64,000 bases of DNA, taken from assembly GCA_015680685.1 (NCBI GenBank), contig MNCI01008335.1, positions 461,842 to 525,841 on the forward strand, in the 5' to 3' direction. Within the stretch, counting starts at the first letter, position 1, and every line of letters begins with the position of its first letter. Both the position numbers and the translations under genes were made by a program. The DNA is from Gnetum montanum (taxonomy: Eukaryota; Streptophyta; Gnetopsida; Gnetales; Gnetaceae). The notes below the pieces were generated by a model, which had not been told where the DNA came from, did not search any database, and saw only the letters and a list, made by a program, of their open reading frames with translations. This document shows, piece after piece, positions 35,507-46,401 of this stretch.

Positions 35507-36753
35507 TGTAACGATAGAAAATGTCGGTTGCTGGAAACACCGAGAGGATTTCCATGTACACAGTTCCAACCCTGAATCCATGCGAGGGCCATGCTGGAGA
35601 GAATGGATTCGAGGTGCCCTGAATGATCTTGCTGATCAGATAGGGACTTATTTAATTAGTAAACTTGTCACCGATCGTATAATGAGGAGAAAAATTAATG
35701 TAAAAATATAATATTGATTTGACGAGAAAAAGAGATTTGCTCCAAGATCGGATCTTGAAGATAATGACAACGATGTAAACTATGTAAAATGATTGTAAAA
35801 TCAATGTAAGTAAGGTGTGATGAATTAAAGAATTTTGGAAATGTCCCCCCCAGAGATCTGGGATTTATCTTATAGAAAAATATGATGAATACAATAGGAT
35901 TTGTAAGTGGATTCCGGTTTGAACAAAGCATCTACCACCAACAAGAAACTATTTAGAGATTAAACAAGCAAGGGCCAATCTATCTTGTTCACTAGCCAAT
36001 CTGGGTGCAAGGGAGTCAATCTCAAAGCAAAATGTTTGCTCATTTGAAATCTCTGACCAAAAGCTTCTCTTTGTCCCCGTCGATGCTCTTTTTTTGCCAG
36101 CTCTTTCTTGTCTTCTTGCCAAAAATTGCCAACCCTTTGAGCGTTGTCTGCTAGGGTATTTATAAGATTAGGGTTAAGAGAAAAATGCAGTTTAGATGAT
36201 GCGTGTCCTGGGCCCGCAGAATGCCATTGGCCTGATGTGTTGTAGCTGAGGCTTGTGACGTTACACTGTGCTATGCTCTGAAGCGTAGTATAGCGTAACC
36301 ACCCTTGTCTTTAGCGTTGATGGACTCTTTGGTAGTAAACTATCCCACGGCTACACTGCGATACGTTGGGAAGCATATCCTAGTATAATGAATGCTACTG
36401 CTTGAATTTTGTTATCCTTGTTGCTGCGGCTAATTTAGCTGTGCTACTCGCTTTATGTTGCATTATGCTGCATAGCGTAACGCGGCGTAATACGCCAAAA
36501 GTTAAGATATTTTGGAACATGACTAACTTGCAAAGTTGGAGTGTTGTCACTGTGCATCCCTTGTTCTATTCTGTCCTCTTGAAGTCCACTACGTTGAGCT
36601 GCGTAGCATAGCGTAGAAGCCCCTTAGCCAAAAAAGAAAACTTGCTAAGATGTGCCCATCACCCGAATAGTTTGACGTTGTACTTGTGAGGATCCTTGCC
36701 TAAACTTCGAGACTTTGCTGAATCACCGAGGTCTCAAAATTCACGATGTTTCA
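35507..36753 (-). repeat. T LTR-A (3' LTR)
   Basis: 1247 bp, plus strand TGTAACGATAG...GATGTTTCA. It matches LTR-B and LTR-C. TATA box at 36157-36164 (minus). About 36230-36620 is dense in AGCGTA/TACGCT words. Confidence 0.9.
36157..36164 (-). promoter_or_regulatory. TATA box in T LTR-A
   Basis: TATAAATA followed by CCC on the minus strand, conserved in LTR-B (44156-44163) and LTR-C (59844-59851). Confidence 0.6.
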
Positions 36754-36772
36754 ATGGCTCCTCTTTTTTGAC
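36754..36772 (-). promoter_or_regulatory. T polypurine tract (copy 1)
   Basis: Minus strand AAAAAAGAGGAGCCAT immediately precedes the LTR start TGAAACATCG. The copy-2 tract at 44764 reads AAAAAATAGGGGCCAT. Confidence 0.6.
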
Positions 36773-38463
36773 ATTTGGAGGGCTTACCCAAGAGATGTTG
36801 ATAAAGAATGCGAAACACTACAAAAGGAAAGATGCTAGCACTGTTCGTCGGTTGCTTCTCGGATGTTGCTCTGTCAAACTTGGGAGTGCGAAGGTTGGGA
36901 GCACAAAGGGTGGAAGAGGGACTTTACAAGTGTAAGTGAGAGGGAGGTTCGGGAAAGACTCAAGCATGAATAGGATACTTTGCAAACATGTTATCGGGTA
37001 ACTTCTTGTAGGTATTTTCGCAAGAGGCTACACTACTGCATTGTATATGGGAAACTTGCCTGGGCGAGTTGCGTTATGCCCGTATGGCCTGGACGAGTTG
37101 TGTTTTATCCATTTTTCCTAACTTTGCCCCCTTTTTTTTTCGGAGCTACGTCACAGCTGCATAAGGTTTTAACCCATCTACAGATGCATTTCATGGTTGT
37201 GATGATTATCATGTGCGAAGGGCTTTTTTTTGGGGCTTACATTCTATAAAAATGGGAGGAGAAAGCAAGGGTAGGTACAAGAATAAGAGAGGGAAAATTA
37301 AGGTAAGGTGTCTGAAGGGGAAAAGGCAGGGTCTGCACTCCCAAGTAGTCAGGCTAGTCCGAGCAGCCACCTCAGAATGCTGTGATGCCTCGCCCTCCTA
37401 GTGAATGCATTTTTGAACACTGCTATCATAGCAAGTAACCTGCAAAATGCAACAAAGTGCGAAAAGCAAAAGCAACTGCACTAACCGCTGGGGAGGCTGT
37501 TGAAACAAGTGCATTCTGAAGCGAAAAGGGAAGCACAGGCCATGGAGAGGGGACCGTAGCAGAAAGGCAAGGGTCTCTTTGTCAACACCGCTGCTCAGGA
37601 ATTCTCTGTCGATAGCCAGATTCATCTTATCCATCTGACTAAGCAAGGAGCCAGTTAGATAAATCTATGAAGCCAGAATTTGGTGGTGGCGGTGGATGAA
37701 GGCAACCAAGGCTATAGGTGACCATAGTTTCCTTGAGGCTCCAATTGGCAATGCTGACCCCAAGAGCTAGAATTTTTGAGTGGCCGTTGTAGTGGCATCT
37801 CTGAGGGATCAGTAGTATGCCTTTCGGTGCATCCGAAGAATCAGTAGAATGCTGGGGATGGGGTAGCTACGTTGCTTCTGTTCCAACACCCTACCCATTC
37901 TGTCTAATAGGGATGTCATGAAAGAATGATCATGTTCGCTTATTTCGTGGATGGGTTATTGGCAGATCCTAGTTTTAAGTCCTAGTATACCGTTGTTGCT
38001 GGTTTTAGGTCCCAGTAGACCATGGTCCCAATTTAAAGTCTGGGCAAACTGAAGTATGCTAGTTTTATGTTGTAGCGGATGGTGGGAGAGCTAGTTTATG
38101 GTCCCAGCAGACCATGCTGTGGGTGTTAGTTTTGTGTCATGACCCAGGGACAAGTCTATGCTGGTTTAGCGTCTCAATAGATGAAGGCTTACCTTGCAAG
38201 TTTAGTGTCGTGGCAGACGGTTGAAAGCTTTGCCAGTTTAGCATTGTGGCAGATGTGTGCAAGAAATGCCAGTTTTACATCGTAGTGGACGTGTACAACA
38301 TCGCTAGTATTACATCGTAGCAGACGTTTGTTACAGCACTAGTTTTACATCGTAGCAGATGTGTAAAACATCACTAGTTTTACAGCGTAGCAGACGTTTG
38401 TTACAACAGCAGTTTTACATCGTAGTGGATGAGTGTTAACTTACGTTTAAGCTAAGCTAATGT
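36773..38463 (-). other. T 3' non-coding region (copy 1)
   Basis: 1.7 kb between integrase and the polypurine tract with no supported frame. Contains the degenerate tandem repeats at 37960-38450. Homologous to 44783-46401. Confidence 0.6.
37960..38450. repeat. Degenerate tandem repeats downstream of T integrase (copy 1)
   Basis: Repeated units of roughly 35-45 bp built on the words AGTTTTACATCGTAGCAGACG, AGTTTTAGGTCCCAGTAGACC and similar. At least ten variants can be recognised. Tat-type elements often carry variable tandem repeats here. Confidence 0.7.
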
Positions 38464-41400
38464 CTAGATGTGGTACTGCTTCAGGTACACGTGATTCACC
38501 AGATTTGGAAGTTCATTGTCATTGATGTCTACTAGCCTGAATGCTCCGTTGCCATACGCATTGACGACTAGGAAAGGGCCCTCCCAACTTGCAGAGAATT
38601 TGCTCACTAGCTCATGAATAGCTTTAAGGACCAAGTCTCCTTAATCAGTCATTGATGTAAGTTGCGATGATGCTTCTGCTTCTACCTATCTTGATACTTC
38701 TCGATGCTGTCGAGTGTCTGGATGCACTTCTCCTCTACTGAGTCTAGATCCATGATCCTAGATGCATTGTGTTGAGTCTCATTTATAACCGTGGAGAGGA
38801 CCATTCACAGTGAGGGAACCTATAGTTCAAGCGGCAACACTGCTTCAGATCCGTAGACTAGGCTGTAGGGCGTCCTAGCCGTAGCTGTTCTGCATGTCTT
38901 ATGGTAGGCCCATAACATGTTAGAGGATTTGCTCATGCCATAGTTTCTTGTTGCTACTGAGCATCTTCTTCAGTAAATTGATAACCATCTTGTTTGTTGC
39001 TTCTGCTTAACCATTTTCTTGTGGGTAATATGGTGAGGAAAAAGATTGCTTAATACCAAGGTTATTGCAAAAAGATTTGATTTTGGTACTACTAAATTGT
39101 GGCCCATTATCAGTCACAATAGTCATGGGAAGCCCAAACCTTGTTACTATGTTATCCAAGATAAAATGACAAACCTGTTGGGATATAGTCTTTCGTAGGG
39201 GAATAGCTTCGACCTACTTTGTGAAGTACTGAGTGGTGGTGATAATGAAACTATATCCTGTGGAAGAGTTAGACATGATGGGACCTATGATGTCTAGTCC
39301 CCATCGTTGGAATGGCCAAGTGATCTGTGTGGTATGCAACTCTGTTGGTGACACGTGTATTAGATTTGCGTAACGCTGGCATGTGTCACATGTTTTAACT
39401 ATGGTAAGGCAATCTCGTTCCATGTACAACCAGTAATACCCTAAGTATATGATTTTAGCAGCCATGGCTTGAGGGGCTATGTGTCCTTCACATAGCCCTT
39501 CATGGACTTCGCTAACTATCTTTTGTGCTTGGTCATTGTTAACGTAGGTTAGTAATACCCCATCAAAGGAGCGCCTACACAGAGTGCTACCTCCGATGAT
39601 GATATATTTCCTGGCACGCTTGTGGATTGCGTCCTTTTGTGCAGATGGTAACTCATGCAGTGGTTCGCCATGTAGAAGGTAGGTTTTAATGTTGTCGTAC
39701 CATTCTGGCCTTCCTTCAACACTTAGAGAAGAGATTTGTACCTCTTGGGTGACAAGATCTATACATTGTATCATTAAAGCAGGCCAAGTGGAAAACAAAT
39801 GCGATGGCACCTTTAAAGCTAGCATAGCTAGTGCATCAGCTACAGTGTTCTCACTACATGACACATGTTGGACATCAGTCATTGTAAATTGTTTCAGAAG
39901 ATCTTTAGCCATATCACAATAGAGTTGTAGATGCATGGCTTTGTAGGCATATACTTCTGTGATCTGATATACAATAAGCATTGAATTGCCTTAGATCGCC
40001 AGCTATTGAATATTCAATTCTATAGCTACCAACAATCCCCTAAGGAGCCCCTCATATTCTACCATATTGTTCGTACAGGGAAACGCTAGGCGGTAAGCCA
40101 ATGGACAAACATCCTCAAGGGAAAGCGTGATGACAGCGGCGACACTGTCACCTCTAGTAGTCAAAGCTCCATCAAAGTGTAATGTTGCTTCGAGACCTGT
40201 TGATGTAGGGCTTAAACTATGTACATGTTCATCAGGAAACTCAGGCTCTATTGTGGCCTGATCGTTAAACGGTGATGTTACAAGTTGGTCGGCTATTGCT
40301 TGGCCTTTCGTGGAAGATTGGCCAACATAGTGCAAGTCAAATTCTGCTGTGATGGCTTTCATCGAGCTTTTTTACTGCTCTCGTATAAATTGTTTGTAAT
40401 GGCCCGTAGGATGTTGTTCTTGCAAATTATGTTAACTTGGTTGTGAAAAAGATAGTTTCTACATTTCTTGAGCGCAAAAACCAATGCCAAACAGTTATGC
40501 TCTACTTCATTGTACCTTGTTTCATATGCAAATAAAGCGTAACTTAGATAATAGATAGGGATTTTTGACCCGTTGTCCCTCTTTTGAGACAATAAGGTAG
40601 CTATGGACACATTTGTACTTGCCAGGTAGATATAGAAAGGCTGATCCCTTTGTGGCAGGAAAAATCATTGGCAAATGTAACAACTCCTTCTTTAAGTCAT
40701 CAAAAGCACGTTGGAAGTCTTCGGTCCACTAAAAGTTAATCCCCTTCTTGAGCAAATGTTGCATTGGGTGTAATTTGTCTATCAGCTTTGAGATGAATCT
40801 TCTGATAAACTGTGACCTACCTTGAAACCCACGTAGTTCTTTGAGGTTTGTAGGCAGTGCCAGGTTAACGATGACCTTAACCTTGTCAGGGTCAACTCGT
40901 ATNGGTGCCAGGTTAACGATGACCTTAACCTTGTCAGGGTCAACTCGTATGCCAACTTCCGATACCACAAATCCCAACATGCATCAAGTCTTGACTCCGA
41001 ACACATTTTCTTAGGTTGAGTCATAGGTCATGTTTAAGACATCATTTAAGGATTAACTCTAAATCCTTTGGGTGATCTACCGACTTCCTAGACCTGACAA
41101 CTATGTCGTCTACATAGTCGTTTAATCTCTCTAAGAGGTAATCACTAGAGATATACCTCATGGCATGTTGATAAGTTGCTCCAATGTTTTGACAAAGGGC
41201 ATCATGGTATAATAGAAAGTTCCCCATGGGGTCATGAAAGTTATAGTCAGTTGATGTTCTAGGTTGATACGGATTTGATTATATCCTGAAAACCCATCCA
41301 TAAAGGATAGTAAAGCGTGTTCGGCTATTGTATCGATAAGTTGGTTGATACTTGGTAATGGGAAATTTTCTTGAATCATTGCCTTGTTTAGATCACGGAA

Positions 41401-41983
41401 GTCTATACAAATGCGTATTCCTCTCGTTTTCTTAAACACAACAACGATGTTCGACACCCAATCTGAGTAATCCACCGCGCGGATGAAACCAGCTTGATAT
41501 AGCTTAGTGATTTCATCATGCACTGCCAACGTGATTTTGGGCTGAATCTTCTGTGCTTTCTGTCTAATCGCTTTGATACGTAGGTCTAACACAATGTTGT
41601 GCTATATTAATCATGGGTCTAAGCTTGGCATGTCCTCGTATGACCATGCAACTGCCAGAACGTGATTTTGGAGAACTCGAGATATGTCGCTTTGCATTTG
41701 TTGGTCAAGGAGGGAACTAACCTTCAGAGTTTTTCTTTCTCCTTTGTGCGTAACCATAAAGACCTCAGTGAGGGAATCCTCAATCACATCACCAGCCTCC
41801 AGGTTTAGGGTTTGGGCCAAATGTTTTGGCCAGTCTAGGGATAATTTCGAGGCTGCTATGGTTATGTCACAGGAGGAGGCGTTGGTTCCTATCATTGTAA
41901 GATTAGGCTATTTAAAAGTTTCCCCGTATGGGCCTATTAGGGCTAAGGGGTGCAAGTAAAGCTTCTTCCATTTGCAAACTGAC
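38464..41983 (-). pseudogene. T pol copy 1: RT, RNase H, archaeal-type RNase H, integrase (decayed)
   Basis: On the minus strand RT is at about 41895-41042, with 'AGFIRAVDYSDWVSNIVVVF', motif A 'SFMDGFSGYNQ' and motif C 'YVDD' within 41227-41042. The RT thumb/RNase H part is at 40980-40359 ('YYLSYALFAYETRYNEVE'). The second RNase H at 40362-40003 includes 'LHFDGALTTRGDS' and 'NNMVEYEGLLRG'. Integrase begins at about 39660 with a zinc-binding 'HEGLCEGH...CDTCQRY' at 39500-39380 and core 'WGLDIIGPI' near 39300, and ends at the stop at 38464. Several stops and the ambiguous base at 40903 interrupt it. Confidence 0.85.
40856..40950. other. Ambiguous base with duplicated flanks: probable assembly join
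   Basis: An 'n' stands at 40903. The 46-47 bases before it (GTGCCAGGTTAACG to AACTCGTAT) are repeated immediately after it. The homologous place in copy 2 (about 48798-48844) has the sequence once. This looks like two overlapping contig ends joined with one N and not like a biological duplication. Confidence 0.8.
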
Positions 41984-42544
41984 CTGCAAAACTGCCAAGA
42001 ATGGAGACTGTTATATTGCTTTTGTCAACAAGGAAAAATAATGCAAGGCTTTAGAGGTACGTATCTAAAAGGCTGCCAGTTTAAGGTCTTAGCAGACCAT
42101 CGTAATATGTAGAGTTTGTAAGAAAATAATAAGTAAGCTTTCTTAGGTGTTAGGTTAAATTTTTCGTAAACTATAGCTAAAAGTATAAGGTGGTGTGACT
42201 AGCATGGAAAAACAACTAATTTAGAATTTTTTGCATACCATAGTTAATGTGACCAAATTACGAGACGATAAGCTATGCATTAGTTTAGGGTCTTTTTGGA
42301 TTACCATCAATGCAATATCTATGATGTTAATGGTTCAATCTTTATGCTTCATGTCAAACTAACATGCCTATGTTTTGGGAAAGTTCCACATTGATCGGTA
42401 ATAAAAACTGCAAGTTTTTACCATCACGCTTATAAGTAGATATTTAGTCCTCAAAGTGGACTGTGAACGTAGTGAGGTCGAGTTAGGATAAAGCAAAAGA
42501 AAAGCGTAAATTAATGATTTCGTAGAGGTTACTGAGGTGGAAAA

Positions 42545-43662
42545 ATGGCACCGAAGATTGAACGCAAACACGCCAAGTTGGCTAGGATTGACGAAGTACA
42601 GGAGAGTCTAGGGAAAATTTTGAAGGCACGAGTTGAAAATCAGGAGGCTACTCCGCTTGCCCAGTAAGTCATTCTTCACCTTCCTTATGTGATATATGGG
42701 TTGGGTCATTTTCACTGTCATTGTGTCATAATTCGTATTTGTTTCAAAAATGCGCACTACATTAGGTGTCCATGCTTGCCTCTGATTGTTACGCTATGGA
42801 AGTTTGTAACGTTACTCCTATCGTCGCTATCAGAGACAGACCTTACACCATCATAAGGGTTTGGGTGGTCATGGGTAATGTTGTATAAACACAATGTATA
42901 ACCAATCAAGAGTTTAGGTGTTGTACCCTTGCATAGTGCAAAAAAGGGGTTTTGTTTCCTTGCCCGTAATGGTCACATGTTATGCTAGGGTAAGATGCCA
43001 CATCACCTTTATTGTCATTGCCATAGATAGACCTTGCACTGCTGCAAGGGTTTGGACGGTTTTGGTAGTGCGTTTCTAGTGTAACATGCAATTTTCTGGG
43101 AGTTAGGGTAGTGAGAACCTCAGTGTTGCGTGACAGATTTTCGTAAGTTTCTTCGACTGTGTTGGTGTTGTTAGCATGCCTAAACTGTTTTCTAATGGGA
43201 ATGTGTTTTATTGTAAAGGGTCATACTAAAGCCCGTCCTGATCGTTCTAGACATTGTGGGCGTTTTGTGCTGTCTACATGTCCCTGTGGCCATCGTTCCT
43301 CCTCCTCATTCTCATGGAGGGGAAGAGGCGGTTTGGTTCCGAATAGGGGCTCGGGAGTTCCTGCAATTTTTGTTGTGTAACTTGAGCATAATTATTTGGT
43401 CACATCTATTAGCCGAGATAGCCACCGCCATTCTGGAAATGTTGTTGGTTGGATCAACAAAGAGCATCCTAACGTTTCTAGTGGATGGCTCAATCAAGGC
43501 CATGGGGGGAAGAGATCGTGAACAATGTGCTAAGGGTTTGAGGCACTTATCTTGGATCTATGAGATGCCCAGGTTTAACTGCTATCATGGCTACAACACG
43601 TTGTTCATGGCTTGTCATCTCACGACCTATTTTTAGAACCCACCTGGGATCGTGTATTATGC
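42545..43662 (+). pseudogene. Opposite-strand gene, copy 1: exons 1-2 only, truncated
   Basis: Exon 1 is 42545-42663 ('MAPKIERKHAKLARI'), same 119-nt length as in copy 2, with donor GTAAGT. Exon 2 starts at 43219 after an AAAG acceptor and completes the split codon in the same phase. It reads 'KPVLIVLDIVGVLCC' and 'REFLQFLLCNLSIIIWS' as in copy 2. The sequence breaks off at 43662, a few bases before the copy-2 exon-2 end, where it jumps into LTR-B. One in-frame stop lies near 43634. The preserved exon borders in both copies support the gene model. Confidence 0.7.
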
Positions 43663-44763
43663 CGTATAATGAGAAGACAAATTAATGTAAAAATATAATA
43701 TCGATTTGACAAGAAAACAAGATTTGCTCCAAGATTAGATCTTGAAGATAATGAAAACGATGTAAACTATGCAAAATGACTGTAAAATCAATGTAAGTAA
43801 GGTGCGATGAATTAAAGAATTTTGGAAATGTACAATGTAGAGATCTAGGATTTATCTTATAGAAAAATATGATGAATACAACAGGATTTGTAAGTGGATT
43901 CACGTTTGAATGAAGCATCCACCACCAACAAGAAGCTATTTAGAGATTAAACAAGAAAGGGCCAATCTACCTTGTTCACTAGCCAATCTGGACACAAGGG
44001 AGTCAATCTTGAAGCAAAATGTTCGCTCATTTGAAATCTCTGACCAGAAGCTTGTATTTGTCCTTGTCGATGCTCTTTTTTTGCCAGCTCTTTCTTGTCT
44101 TCTTGCCAATCTTTTTGTCAAAAATTGCCAACCCTTTGAGCATTGTCTGCCAGGGTATTTATAAGATTAGGGTTAAGAGAAAAATGCAGTTTAGATGATG
44201 CGTGTCCTGGGCCCATAGAATGCCATTGACCTAATGTGTTGTAGCTGAGGTTTGCGACATTACGCTGTGCTACGCTCTGAAGCATAGTATAGCGTAACCA
44301 CCCTTGTCTTTAGCATTGATGGACTCTTCGGTAGCAAACTATCCCATGGCTACGCTACGATACTCTAGGAAGCGTATCCTAGCATAATGACCGCTACTGC
44401 TTGAATTTTGTTATCCTTGTTGCTGCGGCTAATTTAGCTGTGTTGCTCACTTTATGTTGCATTATGCTACGTTATGCTACATAGCGTAACGTGGAGTAAT
44501 ACGCCAAAAGTTAAGATATTTTGGAACATGACTAACTTGCAAAGTTGGAGTGTTGTCATTGTGCATCCCTTGTTCTGTTCTGTCCTCCTAAAGTCCACTA
44601 CGCTGAGCTGCGTAGCATAGCGTAGAAGCCTCTTAGCTAAAAAAGAAAACTTACTGAGATGTGCCCATCGCCTGGATATTTTGATGCTGTACTTGTGAGG
44701 ATCCTTGCCTAAACTTTGAGACTTTGCTAAATCATCGAGGTCTCGAAATTTCACGGTGTTTCA
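43663..44763 (-). repeat. T LTR-B (internal LTR, first ~158 bp missing)
   Basis: Matches LTR-A from its position 35665 (CGTATAATGAG) to its end. The TGTAACGAT end, primer site, gag and most of the opposite-strand gene of copy 1 are deleted at the junction 43662/43663. TATA box at 44156-44163 (minus). Confidence 0.85.
44156..44163 (-). promoter_or_regulatory. TATA box in T LTR-B
   Basis: TATAAATA on the minus strand, matching LTR-A and LTR-C. Confidence 0.55.
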
Positions 44764-46401
44764 ATGGCCCCTATTTTTTGACATTTGGAGGGCTTGCCCA
44801 AGAGACGTTGATAAAGAATGCAAAACACTACAAAAGGAAAGATGCCAGCACTGTTCGTCGGTTGATTCTCAGATGTTGCTATGTCAAACCTAGGAGTGCG
44901 AAGGTTGGGAGCACAAAGGGCAGAAGAGGGACTTTACAAGTGTAAGTGAGAGGGAGGTTCAGGGAAGACTCAAGCATGAATAGGATACTTCGCAAAAATG
45001 TTATTGAGTAACTTCTCATAGGTATTTTCACAAGAGGCTACACTGCTGCACTATATATGGGAAACTTGCCTGGGTGAGTTGCGTTACGCCCGTACGGCCT
45101 AGACGAGTTGTGTTTTATCCATTTTGCCTAACTTTGCCCCCCTTTTTTGGAGCTATGTCACACCTGCATAAGATTTTAACCCATCTGCAGATGCATTTCA
45201 TGGTTGTGATAGTTATCATGTGCGAAGGGCTTTTTTTTTAGGCTTACATTCTGTACAAATGGGAGGAGAAAGTAAGGCTAGGTACAAGAACAAGAGAGGG
45301 AAAAATTAAGGTAAGGTGTCTAAAGGGGAAAAGGAAAGGTCTGCACTCCCAAGCAGTCAGGCTAGTCCGAGCAGCCACCTTAGAACGCTGTGACGCCTCA
45401 CCCTCCTAGTGAATGCATTTTTGAACAATGCTATCGTAGTAAGTAACCTACAAAATGCAACAAAGTACGAAAAGCAAAAGCAATTGCACTAACCGTTGGG
45501 GAGGCTGTTGAAACAAGTGCTATTTGAAGCGGAAAGGGAAGCGCAGGCCATGGAGAGGGGACCGTAGTATAAAGGCAAGGGTTCCTTTCTTGACACTACT
45601 GCTCAGGAATTCACCATCGATAGTCAGATTCATCTTATCCATCTGACTAAGCAAGGATCCAATCAGATAAATCTAGGAAGCTAGACTCTAGTGGCGATGG
45701 CGGATGAAGGCAACCAAGGCTATAGGTGACCATAGTTTCCTTAAGGCTCCAATAGGCGATGCTGACCCCGAGAGCTGTAATTGTTGAGTGGCCTTTGTAG
45801 TGGCATCTTTGAGGGATCAGTAGTATGCCTTTCAGTGCATCCAAGGAATCAGTAGAATGCCGGGGATGGGGTAGCTGCATTGCTTCCGTTACAATGCCCT
45901 ACTCGTTCTATTTGATAGGGATGCCATGCAAGAATGATCAGGTCCGTTTGTTTCATGGATGGTTTGTTGGCAGATCCCATTTTTAAGTCCTGGTAGACCA
46001 TTATTGCTGGTTTTAAGTCCCAGCAGACCATGGTCCCGGTTTAAAGTCTGGGCAGACTGAAATGTGCTAGTTTTACGTTGTAGTGAACGGTGGGAGAGCT
46101 AGTTTATGGTCCTAGTAGACCGTGCTGTGGGTTTCAGTTTTGTGTCATGACCCAAGGACAAGTCTATGCTGGTTTAGTGTCTCAGGAGACGAAGGCTTAC
46201 CTTGCTAGTTTTGCGTTGTGATAGACGGTTGAAAGCTTTTCCAGTTTAGTGTCGTGACGGATGCGTGCAAGAAATGCCAATTTTACGTCGTAGCGGACGT
46301 GTAAAAGATCGCTATTTTTACATCATAGCAGACATTTGTTACAACACCAGTTTTATGTCGTAGTGGATGAGTGTTACCTTACGTTTAAGCTGAGCTGACG
46401 T
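44764..46401 (-). other. T 3' non-coding region (copy 2)
   Basis: Polypurine tract at 44764-44782, then about 1.6 kb homologous to 36773-38463 with tandem repeats at 45970-46380. No supported frame. Confidence 0.6.
45970..46380. repeat. Degenerate tandem repeats downstream of T integrase (copy 2)
   Basis: Same family of units as 37960-38450 (AGTTTTACGTCGTAGCGGACG and relatives), with fewer units than copy 1, so the array length differs between the two copies. Confidence 0.7.

Noticed and set aside
37960-38450. CRISPR-like array
   Set aside because: Units are degenerate, spacing is irregular, the repeats differ from one another, and the context is a plant retroelement.
43256-43636. Independent 126-codon gene starting at 43256
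   Set aside because: The first codon is GTG and the frame is part of exon 2 of the opposite-strand gene, continuing upstream to the acceptor at 43218.
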